Positions 34,821 to 43,971 of a stretch of 64,000 bases of DNA are shown here, piece by piece. The notes under the pieces were generated by a model that had not been told where the DNA came from, made no database searches, and worked only from the letters and a program-made list of their open reading frames with translations. The number at the start of each line of letters is the position of its first letter. Position 1 is the stretch's first letter. The translations under genes and the position numbers were made by a program. Source of the stretch: Desulfobaculum bizertense DSM 18034 (GTDB lineage: Bacteria > Desulfobacterota > Desulfovibrionia > Desulfovibrionales > Desulfovibrionaceae); assembly GCF_900167065.1 (NCBI RefSeq), contig NZ_FUYA01000003.1:1-64000 (forward strand). Direction: 5' to 3'.

Positions 34821-36848
34821 CTACCCGTTTGATTGCATATCCTCTATAATATTTCTCAGCTGCTGTGCAAGCTGAGCGAGGTCAGCAACGGCCTGTGAGG
34901 ATTCATTCATTGCGAGAGAGGTTTCGCTCGCGATGCTGTTCACACTTTCTGTAGCGCGGGCAATTTCCTCACTTGTTGCAGACTGCTGCTCTGCAGCGGT
35001 AGCAATAGCACTTACCTGATCGGCAGTTCCGTCAATAAGTTTTGTAATCTGAGACAAAATTTCACCAGATTTTTGTGAAACATGCTTGTTTTTTGCAACA
35101 AGCTCCGCAGCGTCATAGGTTCCTTTGACGTTTTTCTGCGCGCTATCCTGAATCTGACGGATGGAATCTGTTACTTCCCGGGTGGCCTGCATAGTCCGCT
35201 CGGCGAGTTTCCGCACTTCATCGGCCACGACGGCAAAGCCACGACCAGCATCACCCGCGCGAGCAGCTTCAATAGCGGCATTGAGGGCAAGCAGGTTGGT
35301 CTGGTCAGCAATATCCTGAATCACAGTGATAACGTCACCGACTTCATTGGCCCGCAACTCCAGATCTCCCATGCTTCCCCGAAGGACTTCGACTTTTTCA
35401 GTCACGACATTCGCCATCTCAACGGATTCACTCACAGCAGAGTTGCCATCGCGAGCGGACTGCCGAACCTGTTCAGCAAGCTCTGCGGCTGCTCCAGCAT
35501 TCTGTGCAACCTCAAGAACAGTCGCATTCATCTCTTCCATTGCGGTCGCGACTTCACTCGTCCGAATCTTCTGCTGCTCAGAACCTTTGCTGGCCTGCTC
35601 AACCTGTGCAGATAATTCTTCTGCGGCGGCGGCAACATTGTTGGAAACAGCATCAGCATCCCCCGCAGCCTGCGCAATGGTGTCGCGCTGAGAAACAAGC
35701 TGCTGTTCCTGCTGCCGAATCGCAGTTAAATCGAACCAAATAGCCAAGGTTCCGAGAAGAGTTCCCTTCTGGTCATAAAATGGCGTTGAGGTCACAGCAG
35801 TGTAAATTGTCCGGCCACTGGGGAGCTGCAAAACACTTTCTTCTTCAATCTGCTTCTGCTCAACAATGGCCCGATGCGAAATGGTCTCCGCAGCCGGGTC
35901 GCCAAGAAAGAATTCTCCAGAAACAACACCAACATATTGCTCAGGTCCATGCGACTTCTCCAGATAGCTACACATTGCCGCATTGGTATAGCGAATTGTA
36001 TTGTCTGGATTGGTAATGGCGCACGGTACGGTAACGCCCTTGAGCACTCCATCAGAAAATGCAAGCTGCTCCTTGAGTCGATCAAGCATTGTCCCAATAT
36101 GCCCAGAAAGCTGCCCCAGTTCATCCTCAGATTCAATGAGGAAAGCCGCATCGAGATCACCCTGTGAAACCTGAGCTGTCGTCTCGGTAATGTGCTGTAC
36201 TTTGCGCAAAACCTGAGCACGCAAAAAGAGCAGAACACCGCCGACCATGACAATCAGCCCTGCAACACCAAGAAAGCCAATATTGCGAAGCTGCGAAGAC
36301 ATGGCAGCCATTTGGGGACTGACATCCTGAACAAGCAAAAGCTGTCCCAAAACCTTCTGGGATGCGCCATGACAGTGATGGCAGGACGGGTCATTGGGGA
36401 TGGACCGGGAATGAACAAAGACAGGATTTTCACCAAGGTCCATAAGACGGGTTTCGACACTGCCACCACTCAGAGCAGCCTTTGACATGCCCATAAGCGC
36501 CGGATCGCTGTAGAGTGCGCTCATGTCCTGCCGCTCAGCCTGCCCCTGCGTGGAGTACGTCACGTTGCCGCGAAAGTTTGTAATGTACACCTTGATGTGC
36601 GGATAATGCTCCGCAATAAAAGAAAACTGCTCACGCGTGCCTCTGTCGTCACCAATAACCATTGGTTTTTCAATGGCATGAAAAAGCAGTTCCGAATTCT
36701 CTGTAATGGCCTGTCCGAGACTCTCGCGGAAGTTTTCTTCCTGCCATGACGCATTGACGAGTGCGAGTCCGGTGAAAACCACCAGACTAATCCCAAGGAC
36801 AAGAAGCGCGACTTTCATACTCAGCCGCTGACGGATACCTGAAAACAT
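34821..36848 (-). CDS. Chemoreceptor with periplasmic c-type heme site
   Basis: A 675-aa methyl-accepting chemotaxis protein (ATG 36848 behind a G-rich ribosome site). A membrane segment at about 11-32 is followed by a periplasmic domain carrying CHHCH at residues 156-160, a c-type heme attachment motif, then a second membrane segment (about 185-205), HAMP, PAS ([17 protein letters not shown]) and the MCP signalling domain with [16 protein letters not shown] at the tip. Heme chemoreceptors such as DcrA of Desulfovibrio sense redox or oxygen. The gene starts 13 nt after a tetraheme cytochrome gene, so the two may act together in energy taxis. Confidence 0.88.
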   Translation of the reverse strand: MFSGIRQRLSMKVALLVLGISLVVFTGLALVNASWQEENFRESLGQAITENSELLFHAIEKPMVIGDDRGTREQFSFIAEHYPHIKVYITNFRGNVTYSTQGQAERQDMSALYSDPALMGMSKAALSGGSVETRLMDLGENPVFVHSRSIPNDPSCHHCHGASQKVLGQLLLVQDVSPQMAAMSSQLRNIGFLGVAGLIVMVGGVLLFLRAQVLRKVQHITETTAQVSQGDLDAAFLIESEDELGQLSGHIGTMLDRLKEQLAFSDGVLKGVTVPCAITNPDNTIRYTNAAMCSYLEKSHGPEQYVGVVSGEFFLGDPAAETISHRAIVEQKQIEEESVLQLPSGRTIYTAVTSTPFYDQKGTLLGTLAIWFDLTAIRQQEQQLVSQRDTIAQAAGDADAVSNNVAAAAEELSAQVEQASKGSEQQKIRTSEVATAMEEMNATVLEVAQNAGAAAELAEQVRQSARDGNSAVSESVEMANVVTEKVEVLRGSMGDLELRANEVGDVITVIQDIADQTNLLALNAAIEAARAGDAGRGFAVVADEVRKLAERTMQATREVTDSIRQIQDSAQKNVKGTYDAAELVAKNKHVSQKSGEILSQITKLIDGTADQVSAIATAAEQQSATSEEIARATESVNSIASETSLAMNESSQAVADLAQLAQQLRNIIEDMQSNG

Positions 36849-36861
36849 ACTGCCCCCCAGG

Positions 36862-37317
36862 TTAATGTGCACCGCTGTGAATTAACGGCTTGAAACCAAA
36901 AGCCCGAACCCGCTCCTGATTGTGGCAGCGCGTGCAGTCCTTCAGCTCTGGAGTCCGACGAATGCTTGCAGGGTCTCCATCTTCGGCATGCTGTGCCCCC
37001 GGTCCATGACAGCTCTCGCAACCGACATCAGACAGCTCTGGTGTAGAGGCGTAATCCTGAAATCCGCCTTTGCCATACCCCGTGGTATGGCACTCATAGC
37101 AGCCCTGTACCTCCTGTGCAGTGAGATCAGACGCCATGACTTGTATGCTTTCCCATGACTGTGCTTTTTTTGAATGCTGTGAATACCGGCCATACTCTTC
37201 TTCATGACATTCTGCGCAGGCTTTTGATCCAACGTAATCTCCAGCCGTCGCAGCCCCTGTCATCACAAAGAAGCTGACAAGAAACAAAATTGATAGAACA
37301 CATACCCTCATCAACAC
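36862..37317 (-). CDS. Periplasmic tetraheme cytochrome c
   Basis: A 151-aa protein with a signal peptide (residues 1-25, ending TGAATA) and four CXXCH motifs: CAECH at 34-38, CYECH at 73-77, CESCH at 100-104 and CTRCH at 128-132. Spacing resembles the cytochrome c554/multiheme family more than tetraheme cytochrome c3. It is the first gene of an operon with the heme-binding chemoreceptor, and a sigma-28-type promoter lies about 340 bases upstream. A role in delivering redox state to the receptor is inferred from context. Confidence 0.88.
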   Translation of the reverse strand: MLMRVCVLSILFLVSFFVMTGAATAGDYVGSKACAECHEEEYGRYSQHSKKAQSWESIQVMASDLTAQEVQGCYECHTTGYGKGGFQDYASTPELSDVGCESCHGPGAQHAEDGDPASIRRTPELKDCTRCHNQERVRAFGFKPLIHSGAH

Positions 37318-37657
37318 TCTCCATCTCTGTGTGATGCCTTTTTTCTAAAAAAAGGAAAAGAAACATCACGTGCATGAACATGTCTCATAAATCGACAAGA
37401 GAGGTCCCTGTACGCACCTCTGTTTCACAAGATTTGGTACATCAATACCCAAAGCCTGAAAAGGCCTTTTCTCCAACGAGAAAGACTGGTTGAGCATTCA
37501 AGGTGAGAATTTTACTTTCTCAGTCAAAATTTTTCGCTGCCTCAAAACTCGCATTCTATCGATGTTTTCTGAGGACGGTCTTTTGTGCAGAAATCTCTAC
37601 CAGTCTGTTTCACGCTAGATTACTCGGAATGACACAGTAACCCGCATGACAGCTTGC

Positions 37658-37684
37658 TTATCGGCTAAAATCTCTAGGTTTTTA
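37658..37684 (-). promoter_or_regulatory. Sigma-28 (FliA) type promoter
   Basis: On the minus strand TAAAAACC, an 11-bp spacer and a perfect GCCGATAA (37665-37658) match the flagellar consensus TAAAGTTT-N11-GCCGATAA well at -10 and partly at -35. It points to the cytochrome and chemoreceptor operon. The region 37318-37657 has no visible gene. Confidence 0.65.
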
Positions 37685-37759
37685 CTCCGAAAGCAAAAAA
37701 AACTGCTAAAGCCTCAAAGAAAAATGACCGATGAGTGCATAAGTATCTTTGGAGGACCT

Positions 37760-38914
37760 ATGGATTCGGTTGAAAAAAAGCCCAAGAAAAAAAAGGCCGC
37801 ATGCACTCTTCTGCTCTCGGCTTCTCCCCATCACATCCAGCGGGACCGCAGCACACTGCACCGACTGGGTATAGAGAACACCGTGGCACAGCAGGAGATT
37901 GGCGGCGCCCTGCGCTTTTTGCAAAAGAACCGGGTCTCACTCATTATTTGTGACGAAAGCATAGGTGATTCGCACGGCCTGCATCTTGTGCGTGCCCTGC
38001 AAAAAAATACCCGCCTGAGCAAAATTCCACTGGTGTTTTCCAGCACCAACGTCAACCCGCAGGCCGTTTTGCAAGCCATTGCCTCCGGTGCTGGTGGCTA
38101 CCTTGTCCGCCCGTACTCGATGGACAATTTCAAAAAGCAGCTCCGCCGGGCCATCGAAGGCAAGGTCACAGGGGATATGCGTCAAAAAGCCCGCAAGCAG
38201 ACGCAGCCGGTCCAGCCTGCACAGATGGAAGAACAGGACCCCAGCGCTCCCCGCCAGATTTCCCGCACAGCACGGCTCCAGAGTTACTGCCGAAAAGGCC
38301 GCAAGTGCCTCATAGAAAAAGAATGGAATCAGGCTATTGTTGAATTCCGAAAGGCAATAGCCATTGATGACATGTTTCTCCCTGCCTGTGAGGGACTCAT
38401 CGAGGCGTGGATGAACAAGGAAAACCGCGCCCAGACAGAAAAATACATCTGCCGGACCGCGGACATTTATCGCCTGAATGGCGAATTTGAGAAGGCTGCA
38501 AAAATCCTCAAGGAAAGAAGATACATCGGAAAAGACGAAGAAGCCCTCGTCGAATCAGGGTGTGAACTCGTAAAAAACGGCGACTGGGAAGACGCCGGAG
38601 AAGCGTTTCACCGTGCCGAGGAAAAAGCTCCAAATCCGCGCAGTGTCCACGCAAAAATGGCTCGCGCCTGCCAGTTTACCCGCAGGCCAGAAGCTTCGGC
38701 CATCCAGCTTGCCAAAGCCCTTGCCAAGGCTTCGGGTGGCCGCTCTGCCAAAGAATGCTTCCATCTTATCTGGGGACCAAGTCCGCGCCGGGCGCGCCCA
38801 CGGCAGCGAAACAAAAAAGCCCCATCCCACAACCTTTCCACCGGCATATCAGACGCGTGGAAGGTCTTCTGCTACACTGTTCAGGCCTTTCGGCAGGAAG
38901 CCCAGAGCACATAA
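37760..38914 (+). CDS. Atypical receiver-TPR protein
   Basis: A 384-aa cytoplasmic protein starting at ATG 37760 behind GGAGG. Residues 14-130 form a receiver-like domain: phospho-acceptor position Asp65 (IICDES) is kept, but the acidic pair at the first strand is replaced (SASPHH at 20-25) and the conserved Lys is Arg117 (VRPY). TPR-like helices follow from about 185 to 330 (CLIEKEWNQAIVEFRKAIAIDD), and the tail is basic. Phosphorylation chemistry is probably lost or altered, so it may act as a scaffold. It is convergent with the ADH synthase gene. Confidence 0.75.
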   Translation: MDSVEKKPKKKKAACTLLLSASPHHIQRDRSTLHRLGIENTVAQQEIGGALRFLQKNRVSLIICDESIGDSHGLHLVRALQKNTRLSKIPLVFSSTNVNPQAVLQAIASGAGGYLVRPYSMDNFKKQLRRAIEGKVTGDMRQKARKQTQPVQPAQMEEQDPSAPRQISRTARLQSYCRKGRKCLIEKEWNQAIVEFRKAIAIDDMFLPACEGLIEAWMNKENRAQTEKYICRTADIYRLNGEFEKAAKILKERRYIGKDEEALVESGCELVKNGDWEDAGEAFHRAEEKAPNPRSVHAKMARACQFTRRPEASAIQLAKALAKASGGRSAKECFHLIWGPSPRRARPRQRNKKAPSHNLSTGISDAWKVFCYTVQAFRQEAQST

Positions 38915-38966
38915 GCTGTTTCCACACTCCCCGGAAACAGCGCTCCGGGAAGTGCGAAACACCGCC

Positions 38967-39767
38967 CTACGCGTTTTCCAAAAGCTCCATTGCATCATCA
39001 ACGGACCAGCCGTGATGCACCAGACCATTCATTGCCTTCACCGTCTTGAAGGTATCTTCTGCCTGGAAAATATTCCGACCAATAGACAGGCCACTTCCGC
39101 CAGCTTCCAGTGAATCTGAAACCATCTGGAAAAGATCTCGCGGACTGTCGACCTTTGGCCCACCGGCAATCACAACCGGCACACACACGGAGTCCACAAC
39201 TTTTTTGAAGCTGTCGATGCTGCCTGTGTAGGACACTTTTACGATGTCTGCGCCAAGCTCCATACCCACACGGGCACAATGCGCAACAACATCAGGATCA
39301 AAACTGTTTTTGATTTTGGGACCACGAGCGTAAACCATTGCCAGACACGGGATGCCCCACTCTGCGGCACGGGCTGCTGTCCGGCCAAGATCATTCAGCA
39401 TGGTTGCCTCGGTTTCATCACCAAGGTTCACGTGGACACTCACGGCATCAGCACCAAGGCGAATGGCGTCTTCAACTGTCCCCGTCATCACCTTTGCATT
39501 CGGGAACGGAGAAAGAGACGTGCTGGCAGACAGGTGAACAATCAATCCAATATCCGGTCCCTGCTGCCGATGTCCGCAGGGAACAAGCCCCTTGTGCATA
39601 AGCACTGCGTTTGCGCCACCTTCTGCCACCTGCGACAGGGTTTCGCGCATGTCGATAAGCCCGTCAACAGGACCGATTGTTGTGCCATGATCCAGAGGTA
39701 CAACAATTGCCCGACCAGTATTTCGATTAATGATTCGCTCCATGCGAATAGCTTTTCCAATGTGCAT
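38967..39767 (-). CDS. 2-amino-3,7-dideoxy-D-threo-hept-6-ulosonate (ADH) synthase
   Basis: A DhnA-type class I aldolase of 266 aa that starts the archaeal-style route to dehydroquinate and aromatic amino acids. Catalytic residues line up with the Methanocaldococcus enzyme: Asp26 in VPLDHG, Tyr146 in VYARG and Schiff-base Lys177 in IVKVSY, each offset by 7 from Asp33, Tyr153 and Lys184. The start at 39767 has AAGGAGG 5 nt upstream. A leader with a Tyr-rich peptide and terminator precedes it, which supports the aromatic role. A fructose-bisphosphate aldolase role is the alternative. Dehydroquinate synthase II is not next to it. Confidence 0.85.
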   Translation of the reverse strand: MHIGKAIRMERIINRNTGRAIVVPLDHGTTIGPVDGLIDMRETLSQVAEGGANAVLMHKGLVPCGHRQQGPDIGLIVHLSASTSLSPFPNAKVMTGTVEDAIRLGADAVSVHVNLGDETEATMLNDLGRTAARAAEWGIPCLAMVYARGPKIKNSFDPDVVAHCARVGMELGADIVKVSYTGSIDSFKKVVDSVCVPVVIAGGPKVDSPRDLFQMVSDSLEAGGSGLSIGRNIFQAEDTFKTVKAMNGLVHHGWSVDDAMELLENA

Positions 39768-39807
39768 GACGGCCTCCTTAAAAATGTCCATACTCGTGAT
39801 TTCAAAC

Positions 39808-39843
39808 AAAAAAAAGAGGCCGTCGGATAGTCCAACGGCCTCT
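39808..39843 (-). terminator. Attenuator terminator before ADH synthase gene
   Basis: On the minus strand AGAGGCCGT (39843-39835) pairs with ACGGCCTCT (39823-39815) and runs into about eight T. It lies between the leader peptide stop and the ADH synthase ribosome site, so it must be bypassed for expression. Confidence 0.88.
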
Positions 39844-39869
39844 ATGGGTACAAGGGTCAATACGTTCGA

Positions 39870-39959
39870 TTAGAACACAACACACCATGCACCGCAGGCC
39901 TTGCCTGTGGCGTAGTAATAATAATATGCGTAAGCGGTGTTGTGATTCTGTATCTTCAT
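39870..39959 (-). CDS. Tyr-rich attenuator leader peptide
   Basis: A 29-codon open frame (ATG 39959 to TAA 39870) whose product has Tyr at position 10, then five Tyr in a row at 12-16, Trp25 and Phe29 as the last residue. This is the composition of aromatic amino-acid leader peptides. The Lys-Cys region (codons 17-24) can form a pause hairpin, CCACAGGC with GCCTGCGG (one mismatch). Ribosome stalling at Tyr codons when charged tRNA-Tyr is scarce would let transcription pass the downstream terminator into the ADH synthase gene. Mechanism inferred from the classic trp/phe design; the sequence features are seen directly. Confidence 0.85.
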   Translation of the reverse strand: MKIQNHNTAYAYYYYYATGKACGAWCVVF

Positions 39960-39966
39960 GGCGTTT

Positions 39967-39996
39967 ACTGTAGAGACTTGCCGGGAGATGTGTCAA
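39967..39996 (-). promoter_or_regulatory. Promoter of the attenuated operon
   Basis: On the minus strand TTGACA (39996-39991), an 18-bp spacer and TACAGT (39972-39967). Only seven bases separate the -10 from the leader peptide ATG, so transcription should start at or next to the A of ATG. Confidence 0.65.
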
Positions 39997-40147
39997 GCAG
40001 CTTTTCAGATTTTCACGACACATAAGAAGAGCAGGCTTTTTCGCTGACGATGCTAGAGAGCATACGGCTTTTCTTGCGAGCTTCATGGACGGGAAACTGC
40101 CCGACTGCTACAATTCAGTATTCGTCTTTTTTGAGGAGTACTGCACC

Positions 40148-40915
40148 ATGAAAATTTCCAGAGTCATGTTTTCGGGAAGAAGTTTTTATGCCCAGCATCG
40201 TGATGGAGCTTTTGTCTGCCTCGACCGCAGGTTAGGACTCAAAGAGGCCATTCCGGAAGATCAGGTGACCCAGCTTCCCCTTGCAGTTCCGTCAAAACTT
40301 ATTCATTTCGGCCCACCAGCTCCATCCGCCACCTCCCCGCACATTTCTCTTCTTCCACCAAGCGCCATCAATTCTGGACACGAAACCGTGCATATTCCCG
40401 ACTGCGCAACAGTCAGTTTTGTTGAACCCATGCTTGCCGTTTTTTTTGGCAGACAATGTCACTGCATCAGCCCGGCTGACATGCCCCCATACATCTTTGG
40501 ATTTTCCTGTTCGATGTCTTTTTCGGCACAAATTCAGGGCCTTACCGAAAATGAAACACTTGCAGCCCATGCCTTTGACGGCTTTGCGCCCATTGGGCCA
40601 CACATCGAAACCGATATTGAGGCGCCAGAGGAGCTTGTGGCAGCGCTCCAAAAAAACGAGGAAAACGCCGTATCATGCAGTTTTTCACAGCTTGCCTATT
40701 CCCCGTATGAAGCGCTCAGCATGATTTCCTCAATTATGACAATCAATCCCGGTGACCTCATCGTGCTTGGGGACCCAAAATGGAAACAGCGCGTCCTCGA
40801 AAATGACATCATAACGCTGCATATTCCTGAAATTGGCACGTTGGAGAATTCAGTGCGTTGTGATAAAGCTCTTGCTCACGCAACAGTAACCGCGGTAGCG
40901 CCAGATCTACAGTAA
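40148..40915 (+). CDS. Fumarylacetoacetate-hydrolase-family protein
   Basis: A 255-aa cytoplasmic protein (ATG 40148 behind GAGGAG). The layout is FAH-like: a short N-terminal extension, VPSKLIHFGPPAPSATS where this family usually has the KILCVGLNY element, YIFGFSCSMSFSAQ, FDGFAPIGPHIETDIE, and a C-terminal ISSIMTINPGDLIVLGDP with the gate-like GDP. These proteins hydrolyse or decarboxylate acylpyruvates or oxaloacetate. Several metal-ligand positions look divergent, so activity is uncertain. It lies between the attenuated ADH synthase gene and rpsB without sharing an operon with either. Confidence 0.68.
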   Translation: MKISRVMFSGRSFYAQHRDGAFVCLDRRLGLKEAIPEDQVTQLPLAVPSKLIHFGPPAPSATSPHISLLPPSAINSGHETVHIPDCATVSFVEPMLAVFFGRQCHCISPADMPPYIFGFSCSMSFSAQIQGLTENETLAAHAFDGFAPIGPHIETDIEAPEELVAALQKNEENAVSCSFSQLAYSPYEALSMISSIMTINPGDLIVLGDPKWKQRVLENDIITLHIPEIGTLENSVRCDKALAHATVTAVAPDLQ

Positions 40916-40941
40916 GAGGGGCTTCCTGAAGAATTTTCTTC

Positions 40942-40970
40942 TTGCCATCTTAGCGTATTTTGCGTACAAC
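40942..40970 (+). promoter_or_regulatory. Promoter of rpsB operon
   Basis: TTGCCA at 40942-40947, a 17-bp spacer and TACAAC at 40965-40970, about 115 bases before the rpsB start. Confidence 0.6.
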
Positions 40971-41004
40971 GCCGCGATTTCAATCCCACACATCCCGAGT
41001 CGTC

Positions 41005-41075
41005 CCTGGGTGCCACACGAGTGTATCGTACTGGTATGGGGCGAGATTTATATGGGATGGAGGAATAAACCCAGG
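41005..41075 (+). promoter_or_regulatory. Possible rpsB leader structure
   Basis: CCTGGGT (41005-41011) can pair with ACCCAGG (41069-41075), which touches the AGGAGG ribosome site of rpsB. Such a fold could let S2 control its own translation. Inference from complementarity only. Confidence 0.4.
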
Positions 41076-41085
41076 AGGAATCCAA

Positions 41086-41865
41086 ATGGCTTACATTTCT
41101 ATGAAGCAGATGCTGGAAACCGGTGTCCACTTTGGTCACCAGACTCGTCGCTGGAACCCCAAAATGCGCCCGTTCATCTTTGGTGCCCGTAACGGCATCC
41201 ATATCATGGACCTTCAGCAGACTGTTGGTCTGTTCCGCACTGCTCATGATTTCATTGCAGAAAAAGTTGCCAACGGTGGCAAGGTTCTGTTCATCGGCAC
41301 CAAGCGCCAGGCTCAGGAAGCTATCAAGCAGGAAGCAGGTCGTGCTGACCAGCACTTCATGACCAGCCGCTGGCTCGGTGGTACCCTCACCAACTTCCAG
41401 ACCATCAAGCACAGCATTGATCGCCTGAAGAAGCTGGAGACCATGTTTGAAGACGGTTCCATCAACAAGTTCCCCAAAAAGGAAATCGTGCTGATGACCC
41501 GCGAAGTTGCCAAGCTCAATGACGCTCTTGGCGGCATCAAAGACATGGACAAGCTGCCCGCAGTCGCATTCGTGGTTGACCCCAAGCGCGAAGAGATCGC
41601 AATCCGTGAGTGCCGCAAGCTCGGTATTCCGATCGTTGCAATCTGTGACTCCAACTGCAACCCTGACCTCGTTGACTTCGTCATCCCCGGCAACGATGAC
41701 GCTATCCGCGCCATCAAGCTGTTCGCTTCCTCCATTGCTGACGCATGCCTCGAAGGCACTGCCCGTCAGGAAGAGGTTGCTATGGCTAAAGCTGCTGAAG
41801 CAGCTGAGGCTTCCAAGAAAGAAGAGACCGCTGAGGCTGACGCCGAAGCTGCAAAGGAGAACTAA
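41086..41865 (+). CDS. rpsB: 30S ribosomal protein S2
   Basis: Small-subunit protein S2, 259 aa. Typical features are [25 protein letters not shown] split at the start, [32 protein letters not shown] and [19 protein letters not shown]. The C-terminal tail is Ala/Glu-rich, an extension common in this lineage. The start at 41086 has AGGAGG. First gene of the rpsB-tsf pair, with a visible promoter and a possible structured leader. Confidence 0.98.
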   Translation: MAYISMKQMLETGVHFGHQTRRWNPKMRPFIFGARNGIHIMDLQQTVGLFRTAHDFIAEKVANGGKVLFIGTKRQAQEAIKQEAGRADQHFMTSRWLGGTLTNFQTIKHSIDRLKKLETMFEDGSINKFPKKEIVLMTREVAKLNDALGGIKDMDKLPAVAFVVDPKREEIAIRECRKLGIPIVAICDSNCNPDLVDFVIPGNDDAIRAIKLFASSIADACLEGTARQEEVAMAKAAEAAEASKKEETAEADAEAAKEN

Positions 41866-41867
41866 GC

Positions 41868-42473
41868 ATGGCTATTACTGCTGCTCAGGTTAAAGAACTG
41901 CGCGACAAGACTGGCGCAGGCATGATGGACTGCAAAAAGGCCCTGACCGAATGCAATGCAGACGTTGAGAAAGCAGTCGCTTTCCTGCGTGAGAAGGGTC
42001 TTGCTAAGGCTCAGAAAAAAGCTGGCCGTGCTACCTCCGAAGGTTTCATCGGCTCCTACCTGCACTCCAACGGCAAGCTCGCTGTTATGGTCGAGATCCT
42101 TTGCGAAACTGACTTTGTTGCCAAGTCCGACAAGTTCCAGGAATTCGCAAAGAACGTTGCTATGCAGATCGCCGCAATGAACCCTCTTTGTGTTTCTCCC
42201 GAGGAACTTCCTCAGGATGTCCTGGAAAAGGAAAAAGAAATTTACCTGCACCAGGCAATGGAAGAAGGCAAGCCTCAGAATATCGCTGAGAAGATTGTCG
42301 TAGGCCGCATCAAGAAGTACTATAAAGAAGTATGCCTGCTTGAGCAGCCCTTCGTCAAAGACGACAAGCTTTGCATTCAGGATCTCCTGAACGAGCTGGT
42401 TGCCGTTCTTGGTGAAAATATCAAGATTGGTCGCTTTACCCGCATCGCAGTGGGCGAAGCTCCCAAAGCCTAG
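41868..42473 (+). CDS. tsf: Elongation factor Ts
   Basis: Nucleotide exchange factor for EF-Tu. The 201-aa protein is the short form of EF-Ts: TAAQVKELRDKTGAGMMDCKKAL at the N-terminus, the TDFVA signature (CETDFVAKSDKF), then a single core domain and LEQPFVKDDKLCIQDLL near the end. Two bases separate it from rpsB, so the two are co-translated. It ends at an intrinsic terminator. Confidence 0.98.
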   Translation: MAITAAQVKELRDKTGAGMMDCKKALTECNADVEKAVAFLREKGLAKAQKKAGRATSEGFIGSYLHSNGKLAVMVEILCETDFVAKSDKFQEFAKNVAMQIAAMNPLCVSPEELPQDVLEKEKEIYLHQAMEEGKPQNIAEKIVVGRIKKYYKEVCLLEQPFVKDDKLCIQDLLNELVAVLGENIKIGRFTRIAVGEAPKA

Positions 42474-42482
42474 CTTTCTCAA

Positions 42483-42508
42483 ACGGGCCGCAAGGCCCGT
42501 TTTTTTTG
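42483..42508 (+). terminator. Intrinsic terminator after tsf
   Basis: ACGGGCC, short loop, GGCCCGT and T8. It separates rpsB-tsf from pyrH onward. Confidence 0.95.
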
Positions 42509-42582
42509 CCCTTTTTTTAACTTGAGACATCCGGGACAAGTCCTTGAGATGTCAGACTCATTCAACTCAGAAGGTGTAACTT

Positions 42583-43305
42583 ATGAGCAACTTGCGCTAC
42601 AAAAGAGTGCTGCTGAAACTCAGTGGTGAGGCATTGGCGGGAAAGAAAAATTTCGGTATAGATCCCGAAACCGTCAGCGCGTTCTGCCGCGAGATTGCGG
42701 AAGTCGCCCAGCTGGGCGTGCAGGTTGCCCTCGTCATCGGCGGCGGCAACATCTTCCGTGGAATGGCTGCAAGCGCAAAAGGTATGGATCGTGCCCAGGG
42801 TGACTACATGGGTATGCTCGCAACCGTGATGAATGCCCTTGCTGTTCAGGACGGCCTCGAAAAAGAAGGCATCCAAACCCGGGTACTGGGCGCAATTTCC
42901 ATGCAGGAAGTCTGCGAGCCGTACATCCGCCGCAGAGCCATCCGTCACCTGGAAAAAGGCCGCGTTGTCATTTGTGCCGCTGGTACTGGCAACCCCTACT
43001 TTACCACTGACACCGCAGCTGCCCTGCGTGCCGCCGAGCTTCATACCGAAGCCATCCTCAAGGCTACCAAGGTCGATGGTGTCTACGACAAGGATCCCAT
43101 GATCCATTCCGATGCAAAGCGCTTTGACCGCCTGACCTACATTGATGTACTGAACAAACGACTTCGGGTTATGGACTCCACGGCCATCTCTTTGGCTATG
43201 GACAACAACCTGCCAATCGCCGTATTCAATCTTTTTGAATCCGGAAATATTAAAAAAGTCGTCTGCGGTGAAAACATCGGAACCGTCGTCGAAGGAGGAG
43301 AATAG
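42583..43305 (+). CDS. pyrH: UMP kinase
   Basis: Phosphorylates UMP to UDP. The 240-aa hexameric amino-acid-kinase-fold enzyme shows [61 protein letters not shown] and DGVYDKDP, all family motifs. It has its own AAGGTG-type ribosome site and lies one base before frr. Confidence 0.97.
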   Translation: MSNLRYKRVLLKLSGEALAGKKNFGIDPETVSAFCREIAEVAQLGVQVALVIGGGNIFRGMAASAKGMDRAQGDYMGMLATVMNALAVQDGLEKEGIQTRVLGAISMQEVCEPYIRRRAIRHLEKGRVVICAAGTGNPYFTTDTAAALRAAELHTEAILKATKVDGVYDKDPMIHSDAKRFDRLTYIDVLNKRLRVMDSTAISLAMDNNLPIAVFNLFESGNIKKVVCGENIGTVVEGGE

Positions 43306-43306
43306 C

Positions 43307-43861
43307 ATGCAGTCTGTCATGGATGATGCGAAAACACGGATGAAGAAAGCCCTCTCGGCTCTCGATAAAGAATTTTCCAAACTGCGCACTGGCCGCGCAT
43401 CCACCTCTCTGGTGGATGACATTCTGGTCGACTACTACGGAACCCCTACCCCGCTGAAACAGATCGCATCTGTCGCCATTCCCGACAGCCGCTCCATCAC
43501 TATTCAGCCTTGGGACCGTGGTGCATTTGGCCCCATCGAAAAAGCCATCATTACGTCTGACCTCGGTCTGAACCCGGTCAACGATGGCAAGCTGATGCGC
43601 ATTGCCATTCCGCCGCTGACCGAAGACCGCCGCAAAGAGCTGGTCAAGGTCGCAAAAAAGTACACTGAAGACTGCAAGGTCGCTATCCGCAACGTCCGCC
43701 GCGACAGCAATGACACCCTCAAGAAGATGGAAAAAGACAAAGACATCTCTGAGGACGATCAGCGCCGTGGTCAGGATGAGGTGCAGAAGATCACCAACCA
43801 GATGGTTGAACAGTCTGACAAGCAGTTCAAGGCAAAAGAAGCCGAGATCATGGAGATCTAG
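43307..43861 (+). CDS. frr: Ribosome recycling factor
   Basis: Splits post-termination ribosomes with EF-G. The 184-aa protein has the two-domain pattern: a helical bundle with LRTGRAST near residue 28, [14 protein letters not shown] in the beta domain, [24 protein letters not shown], then [17 protein letters not shown] in the long helices. The start at 43307 has GGAGGAG. One base separates it from pyrH, so translation is coupled. Confidence 0.98.
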   Translation: MQSVMDDAKTRMKKALSALDKEFSKLRTGRASTSLVDDILVDYYGTPTPLKQIASVAIPDSRSITIQPWDRGAFGPIEKAIITSDLGLNPVNDGKLMRIAIPPLTEDRRKELVKVAKKYTEDCKVAIRNVRRDSNDTLKKMEKDKDISEDDQRRGQDEVQKITNQMVEQSDKQFKAKEAEIMEI

Positions 43862-43971
43862 CAGGTCTTCTCTGCCGTTTTTTTGTCTGGAACCTGCCGT
43901 CTCCGCGCTTTTGTGGGGGCGGCAGGTCTTCCAGTTCTATATGCATTGTATCGAAAACACGGAGAACTCCC

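Noticed and set aside
37483-37606. Inverted AGACTGGT/ACCAGTCT pair in the leader of the cytochrome operon
   Set aside because: Only 8 bp across a 108-base loop; likely chance.
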